Shown here piece after piece: positions 57,095-64,000 of a stretch of DNA of 64,000 bases. The notes below the pieces were generated by a model. The model worked only from the letters and a program-made list of their open reading frames with translations, was not told the origin of the DNA and searched no databases. Position 1 is the stretch's first letter, and each line of letters starts with the position of its first letter. Position numbers and translations under genes: made by a program. The stretch is from the NCBI GenBank assembly GCA_030765065.1, contig CM060975.1:260037816-260101815 (forward strand), read 5' to 3'. The stretch comes from Deroplatys truncata (taxonomy: Eukaryota; Arthropoda; Insecta; Mantodea; Mantidae).

Positions 57095-57570
57095 GGAAGT
57101 TCTCTTTATTCGGAAGAAATTGTGTATAATGTTGTATAACTTGCAAACGTTAAACGATAGACGGAAATGTACCACACATAAATGCAGATCTCTTTAATAC
57201 ACACGATTTACTTCCAATATTTTTTTTTGTAGATAAGCAGTTTACGGGATATCCGTCATTAAAGGTTCGAATTGTTTCAATACTTGTCATCCTTTTAAAG
57301 TCCCATCGACTTTCAGTTGTTTCTCGCGATTGCATGGAAACAGTATGAAGTTTTAAGGCCAGCATGTAGCGTTCAGTTCTTAAACATTTGACTATCGCTG
57401 TTCTCCTCGTGTTTATAACGAAATGTGTAACGTAACTATTTTTACAAAGGTTTATTGGATTAAATGTAGTATATAAAAATAAGCTTTAGTAAGAATAGTT
57501 TGTATACTTGCTAATAAAAGTAGAAGGTAGAGAAAGTCATGTGAATTATCACATCAGATTTATTTTTTAT
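57094..57570 (-). repeat. HINE-like repeat, diverged subfamily, 5' half (copy m)
   Basis: Starts AAGTTCTCTTTATTCGGAAG, matching the middle of copy f in reverse complement. It proceeds through ATTTGACTATCG, ATAACGAAATGTGTAACG and GAGAAAGTCATGTGA to the CAGA tip near 57565. The 3' half, which would lie towards the mariner, is missing. Confidence 0.8.
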
Positions 57571-60500
57571 TTAAGTTACCTACTTTGTAGCAACAAATTA
57601 ACTTAATAAATATGTCAATGAACTGACAGTCTGGTTTACAGCGTGCCTCTGTCAACTGTTTAAGGGGGTAAGTTTAACAACTTTTAATATTAAAAATATT
57701 GGATAACTAAAAATAAACAACCTTAAAACGTTTATCATCATCAACAAGAACAGCAACTTCCTTTCTTGAACCTGTTTAGGGCATGTTTCGACTCCTTCAA
57801 GTCTTGCCCCAACCATTTTTCATAGCTTTCAAAACTGCATTTTAAAATCTGTGTTCATATACATTGAATAAGTTTCCGTTCTACGACAGAGCAGCTATGA
57901 AATTTGCTATACCTCTACCTTAGAATCTCAATTGTAGTATTCTATACGCTGTAGAGGAATGGAAGTTATATTAGGCTACAGTGTAAAATATTCCAAATAT
58001 CTATATTTTCTAATTTTGTGAAAAATGACATGTAACAAAATTTTATAAACCTAATTTTTCGGACCAATTTTCTATTTACATGTATATGACGCATATTAAA
58101 GGAGTTATTTAAAATGCTATGTTATGTTGGGAATACGTAAACATGCTATTTATTGTTCTGCTGTTTTTTGTTACCATGGGAAACATTAAACTTCCAGTCA
58201 TCTAACAGGCGCTGCTGGCCCAGAGAAAGGTGAAGACGGAAGTGGAGAGTTGGGAGTATGAGAGAGATGGTTTAAACACAGAGAGATGCAGGGAGAGAGA
58301 GGGAGGGATAGACAGTGGATAGGGCTGAGAGGGGAAGAGGTTCCAAATTTGATACAGTGAGCAAGCTGTGGAGTTTGAAAACCGGAATTAAATTGTGAAC
58401 AAAATAAAGTTTAATTAGCTGTATATTTCAAAATGCAGAGTGTGCAGAGAAACGATGTGTAATAGCGTAAAGAAGGGAAAAAAGCAGTTACTACCATATT
58501 AAGGGGAAACTAAACACTGTTGATCGCTAACATTCGATGTCTATAATATATGTAAAACTTTTCTTAAAAAACATATAGGAGCATTAAGTTAAGGATTTTA
58601 CTACTAATAAAAATAATTATGAAAACGATCTTTAAAAAGAATCATTAATAATGTTTAATTTGTTTAATGGATAACAAGTTGTAAGTTGTACCTTCCAGTT
58701 TTCTGGAATGACTGAAAAGTACAAGGGAGCTGGAAGAAGAACCCCTCCCCCAAAAAGAAGAGGAGATGACTGTAGTCCAGACAGTTTCTAGTTTATTGTT
58801 TGAACTTTCTATTACTGGCTTAATGCACCTCCGCATTTATTTTGATGTAGAGGAGTCCATTGTTTGAGAGAGCCAAATAATACGCGTGGCTTTAATCTCT
58901 CTTAGGTTTAGCCAGCAATTTTACAAACACAGGGGAGAATGGGATATTTGACTAATCTTATTAAGTGATGGAATTCGACATTTTCAGTGATAGCTTGGAG
59001 AGTTTTGCTGCCCTAGTAACTGAAGAGATTTGCATATTTTGATTCTAAAGTCAGCAGGAAGGAAATTGCAGTGATTATGTTCTTAAGCCCCTCTGCTTCC
59101 ATGCAAAGGCGAGTCTTTTAAAAAATGTCTTTAAACTTCTGTTCAGGGAAGAATATTAAGTTGTCAACGTAACATTTTCACAAGGAAAATAGTATTAGAG
59201 CAGGAGAGTACAATGCTCTCATGATTAACATTTAACGTAAATAAAGAAGATTATGGACTGCTTATTTAGGTTTTATTTTATAGATAAACTCACCGAAAAT
59301 GAAATACGTTTTCTATAAACCGATACTAGATACTAGCTTCTCGCTAAATAATCAATCTGTCCGGTTGTTGCTTATGAATATATTAAGTAAGTCTGTCTTA
59401 AATATAACTATCGTATACTAATTTCGACAATGATGAAAATTGTTCTAATTACATTTTGTCTGTTTCTTCTATTTTTTTCTCAGGGAATGATTGATTTCCT
59501 TTAACGTAACGATTTGTGATCTTTTATAAGGATGTTACTTTTTATTTATTTTACTTCGCAATGAAAGGGCTGTCCTTGACAAATACACCAAATCAAATGT
59601 GGTTGAGTAGTATTAAATCTATAAAACAAAAGTATTAGAACAAAACGAAAAAAATTATAAGAACAACTAAAACTGCACTTGTTTGAATAATGTCAATTTA
59701 AGTTAGGTAAGTGCATGTTTTCTCAAAATATAAATTGAGGATTTGGGCTGCCAAAGCTATAGTGTTTAGCTGAGCGCTGTTGAGATGGAAATTATTCCAA
59801 AAAGTAAAGAGCCATTTGGTCACTATCCCTCTTGCACTGATGATCAATCCTGACATAAAGATACCAAAATTATATCCCTTAAATTATATTGTTTTTTTTA
59901 ATATATTTTTATCAAATATTTAATGACCATTTTTAGGAATATTGCTTTTTTACATAAGCATAGTATTATTTTTACAAACTTTTATATTATTTAAATGCCT
60001 CTAAATGGTTTACTCGTACATATTACCCCTAGGCTTATTAGTTTCTGATAAATGTGTATCAAATTTGCAAATGTTTAAACAGAAATCAAATCACTTATTA
60101 GAATTAGTATCATGCTGGCGAAAGTAAAGTTCAGCTTATATCTGTAACATCAATAAATTCAGTAAATTTTACTGAATTGACTGATTTACTTTGTTTAAAT
60201 TTAGGCATTCACAAACCCTCTCGACCCAGTTCCTTCAAAAATCGTTTCTAGGTCAATGTCACTTTCGTCATTTTGAGAAATGACTTTAAAGTTAATGGAT
60301 TTCTCTTGTATATTGTTTTAATTTTTATTTTAATATATAATATATATGTATATGCTTTATTTAGTTCAGTTCACATTTCTACAAATATTTTATTTACTTT
60401 CTGTTAGACTGCATGATAGACATAGGTCTTGTTAAACCTAAGAGGTCCATAGCAGACTTTTTGACATAAGTTAAATCAGGCTTACCACTCTTGTTTAATT

Positions 60501-63500
60501 ACTTTTCAGTTTGGTGTATTAGCTAAAAATTCTCAAATGAGGTGTCGATTCAATTAATAAAAATATTGGAATAGACAGTACCTGACACTGATGTTCTTTG
60601 CATTGAGGTTTAGGTAAGATGGAAGATGCCTAAGAGATTCAAAGTGATAACTTTACCCTGGCGTGTTCATTGAGGCATGCTCGGATCGATCAGGGCCACA
60701 GATCCCCCATAATGCACCGCGACGGGTGGCAGCACTGAGCTTTTACACACCGTCGCTCCCAATCCGAAAAATAAGGGGCGAAAAAAAAATAATAAAAAGG
60801 AACACATGCACACGAAACGAAAGGTTTACTTGAAGACAAGAGATTGATCTGCCTGTGGCATTTCGCTTCCTTTTTCCGCAAATTTTTCGCTTTCACGAAC
60901 GTCTTCCATGCCAGATTGATGTTCACACCGTTGCAAATTCATAGATGTAGGTTTTGTTTACATCTCGATATAACATCTGGTTTATGGAATAGGCTTTTCA
61001 AATGACTACTGGAACTTGGCTACATTAGAATCTCAAAAGCCATGTCTGTATATAATTTCATTCCTAAGTGGAATTGTAAAAAACTACGCCATAAAGGTCA
61101 CTGCGATGTCTCGTTGGACCTGATATTCAGCAAAACCTTATTAAAATACTGCATTACTATTTTTCTAGTTTTAAGGTAAAAATTATGTTTAAAAATCTAA
61201 AATCTATCATATATTGTATATTATATAAATTTGAATTTAAAAATCTAAATGAGACGTGATAATACATTGTTTCTTATTGAGTGTTTGTTCACTGATTAAT
61301 CTGTATTTAGTGAGCTTTACTTCAACAGTTAAAGAAGAAATAAAATGGGAGCGACAGATTTCAGACAATTGTGACAATTTCAGGGAGTAAATATATTTGT
61401 GTTCTGCTGAAATCGGCGATGTTTTTTGTTTGTTTTGCTTTGCTAATGCGTACTGAGATGCATAAAAGGAGCCCCATAATGGAAATAATCTGTTTATGTT
61501 GGCACTGACAAATATAGTCCCACACTAGGCCAGCGTGACCTCCTCTGTTTCAGCATAATTCGAGTCAGTGCAATAGCACGATGCTTTACTCCCTCAAATA
61601 TAGCCGAACTGTCGAAGGGTAACAAAATAAGCTACTTGTCGCTATGGGAGCACCTTTAAGGCAATGCTTCGTTGAATTTTGGCGAAAAAATATAATAAAA
61701 AACGTAGCAATAAAGACGAAAGTTCAGAGATTATCTCTTTTGTTCTTTTAGGTTTAGATTGGATTGCGTTCTGTGAGTTGACTTGGTGGCCATAGAGACC
61801 CGTAAATATAGAACATGCCGAGGAAAGCACAATTTGGTTACATATATAGATAAGCATTAAATATCCCTATAGAACATAATATTAACACACATAAGTTAAG
61901 ATAAACAGACTGAAAGCAAAATGTGCGATATATACGGTTAAAGTAACAACTAAACTTCCAGATACTTTTCTGTAGTTACAGAGTTTATACTGTCGCTACA
62001 TATACATGAAATACTGCGCTTTATTTCACATTTATCAGTGGGCTTTTATAGCCAGTTTCATCACTATTTTATAATAGACTTGCAATGCAGAACATTATTG
62101 TCTGTTTAATTTTCAATATCTGCAATACATAATGCTTTTAAACCTATGCTACGCTATCCTTTTCTTAATGTCGCTTTTCTTGTTACCGTTCAATGGCGGT
62201 AATGGCTTTAACCCTCGTCTCCATGTCGCTCATGAAAGCTCACATATAAAAGCAGTAATTGCTGAGTAATTTAAGGATCCACCCATTCCTCTAGAAGAAA
62301 GTCGAATTATGTTGTATTGGTTTAGCCTTTTCTTGTGTTTCAAACATACTGAAGTTCTTTCTTAGAGGCGGTATCCTAACCACCCCTTCTTTTCGCATCA
62401 ATTATCATATCGTCCATTGGTTCCTTTTTGTGCTCCGGAATTATTTTTCAGGTCAGGCACATAGATAATCAATATCGGCTGGGTGGAGTCCAAGGTTGAT
62501 TAGCTGCAGATGGAAGCCTTAAGGAGGGATAACCCCATAGCGATCTAGGGGAATGGGCCACATTTTATGCACGTCAGTGTACATAATCCAACCATTATTA
62601 TTACTCACTTAAGGGGAGCCGGCCCCGAAACATCCAAAAAATTATTCTTCTTAGCTGCTTAAAAATAGTACAGATTTTCTTGATTACTTTGACGGATAAT
62701 TTACAAGAAATGCTTTATGAAAACTGTAAGATATTGAAAAATAACGTGTTCTGCAACTCATTATGTGGACGTGGCCACTCTGCTTGGAAATTACTTAACA
62801 GATAAACTAAAATATGGCTGGTTTTGAATTTGCCTCTTGAAGAAGAAACCCAAGTGTCTCGGAACATACCGTAAGGAATCTTGATGGGTTGTAGAGGATG
62901 CAGATAATCCATCATAATGGACCAGGGATACCCTAGAAAAGTAATGTTCTCTTTAGTTTTCCGAAAGTTTAATTTTTGCTATTCAAATGCAACTATTGAA
63001 TATACAAGGATGTAACGTTTAATAATTATTGTTACCATAGTCACAAACATATGCATTTTTGCAATTTTTACTTTTTTAGAAAATTATTGCTAAAATATTT
63101 CATTTTCTTAAAAATTATGTTTAGTAAAAGTTATAGTTCTGTAAAGAAAGTTAAACATTTGCAAACCGCAGTGTTAGAGTTCCAAAATGTATATACTGTG
63201 AAATTGAGTCCTAGAAATAATAGCTATTTAAAAAACTACATAATTGTTTTAAATTTAATGGTGCAAGATAGGCAGAGCCGATTCTTCTCAAAATATTTCA
63301 AGAGTGCTGATAATCTGTATTTATTTCAAAATCTTATCTAATAATTTATGAGAATTTCTTTAGTTGCGGGCACAAAGTTGAAAGAATAAATGAACCAAAT
63401 AGATGCTAATGAGTACTACGAGGGACAAACGCACCTAAAAGCAGGTACACATTTAAACAAGGTTGTAACAATGTTTTATAACGAGGTACATAAATAATCT

Positions 63501-64000
63501 GAGCCAACTCTGCAAGTATAAACGTTAGGGCTGAAGCAGCCTAATGGAAATATTTAAAAGCTGCTTCATATGGCCATGCATAGAGCCAGAAAAATGTCAG
63601 AACTGATACAAACATATAGAACAAAATGGTGAGCGATAAAGTATTAGTTAATTGCCCTTTTTAAGAAGAGATCAGAGTATTACATCTGTGGCAATTGTGT
63701 TGTAAAAACAATTGCGTTTTATCATCCCTTATTCTTAGGAGAGTACTGCAAGACTATCTTGGCACGTGTAATGATTTATTTCTGTAAGCAATCCTGAAAG
63801 CAATGCAGCAAAGAAAACCAATTCTTTGAAACAAGATCAAGAAAATAAGCATCCTTTCCATCTGCAAGGAATGTTCTATCTGCTTTAAGCTGAACGCTGT
63901 CCTGCTCTTTTAACGATAACAAAATGCAGCAAAAGAAACAAAAGCTAACACAATCTCAGCCTTTCCCAAAGTTTCCACCGCGAGAACTTAAACTTCCGCG
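57571..64000. other. No gene recognised; 6.4 kb of unassigned DNA
   Basis: AT-rich DNA with a purine-rich GA stretch at 58220-58350. Short frames (60926-60690, 61857-61642, 62915-62715, 63051-63341) are not recognised. A 37-codon minus-strand tail at about 60315-60205 (ISQNDESDIDLETIFEG and GSRGFVNA, then a stop) looks protein-like but has an upstream stop. TTAAGGGGAGCCGGCCCCG at about 62609 resembles the TTAAGG ends of other elements here, but I found no partner end. Confidence 0.35.

Noticed and set aside
1-64000. Search for an intact defence system, operon or biosynthetic cluster
   Set aside because: No bacterial-type gene organisation exists. Every recognisable coding block is a fragment of a eukaryotic mobile element or a repeat-associated pseudogene.

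Overview
This window is eukaryotic, AT-rich, gene-poor DNA that is almost entirely made of decayed and nested mobile elements. No intact host gene, rRNA or functional tRNA was recognised, and no open frame above about 200 codons exists. The mix of DNA transposons typical of arthropods (several Tc1/mariner lineages, a piggyBac remnant, a MULE-like element, a probable PIF/Harbinger relative), non-LTR retrotransposon 3' pieces and tRNA-derived SINEs points to an insect with a large, repeat-rich genome. My best guess is a cockroach or termite (Blattodea), but that rests on the overall repeat flavour, not on a diagnostic gene.

Layout. 1-7.8 kb: HINE-like repeat tips, a SINE, a 1.34-kb mariner-type element with clear terminal inverted repeats (TIRs), a piggyBac C-terminal remnant, more SINEs and two LINE 3' fragments (the second keeps an RNase H domain). 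7.8-16.3 kb: two direct repeats that could be old LTRs enclose a pseudogene of a multi-copy arthropod family with CxxC motifs, a SINE, a LINE scrap, a HINE-like element and a minus-strand gag/ORF1-like coiled-coil relic with seven 66-bp repeats. 16.6-17.5 kb: a two-tier minisatellite. 17.5-22.6 kb: mostly featureless, except a 0.7-kb TIR element. 22.6-32.9 kb: a cluster of HINE-like copies, some tandem, some head to head, some interrupted. 33-36.2 kb: a LINE reverse transcriptase split by a 1.75-kb TIR element with a visible target duplication. 38.2-40.6 kb: a mariner split by a two-layer nested insertion. 42.4-43.9 kb: a HINE-like copy holding a 646-bp foldback element. 44-49.3 kb: SINEs and a 3.1-kb element with two roughly 1-kb inverted arms. 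49.4-57.6 kb: a Tigger/pogo-like fragment, a LINE reverse transcriptase, a second copy of the 0.7-kb family, a MULE-like element, another mariner and more HINE-like copies. 57.6-64 kb: no recognisable gene.

The most interesting signal is one repeat family present at least 14 times. It has a conserved 5' end, a 12-bp inverted repeat that is subterminal at the 5' end but terminal at the 3' end, a (CA)n tract in the middle, and a small hairpin before the 3' end. That architecture resembles DINE-1/HINE elements (non-autonomous Helentrons). Nothing here works as an operon or pathway. The readable history is insertion, nesting, truncation and local amplification.
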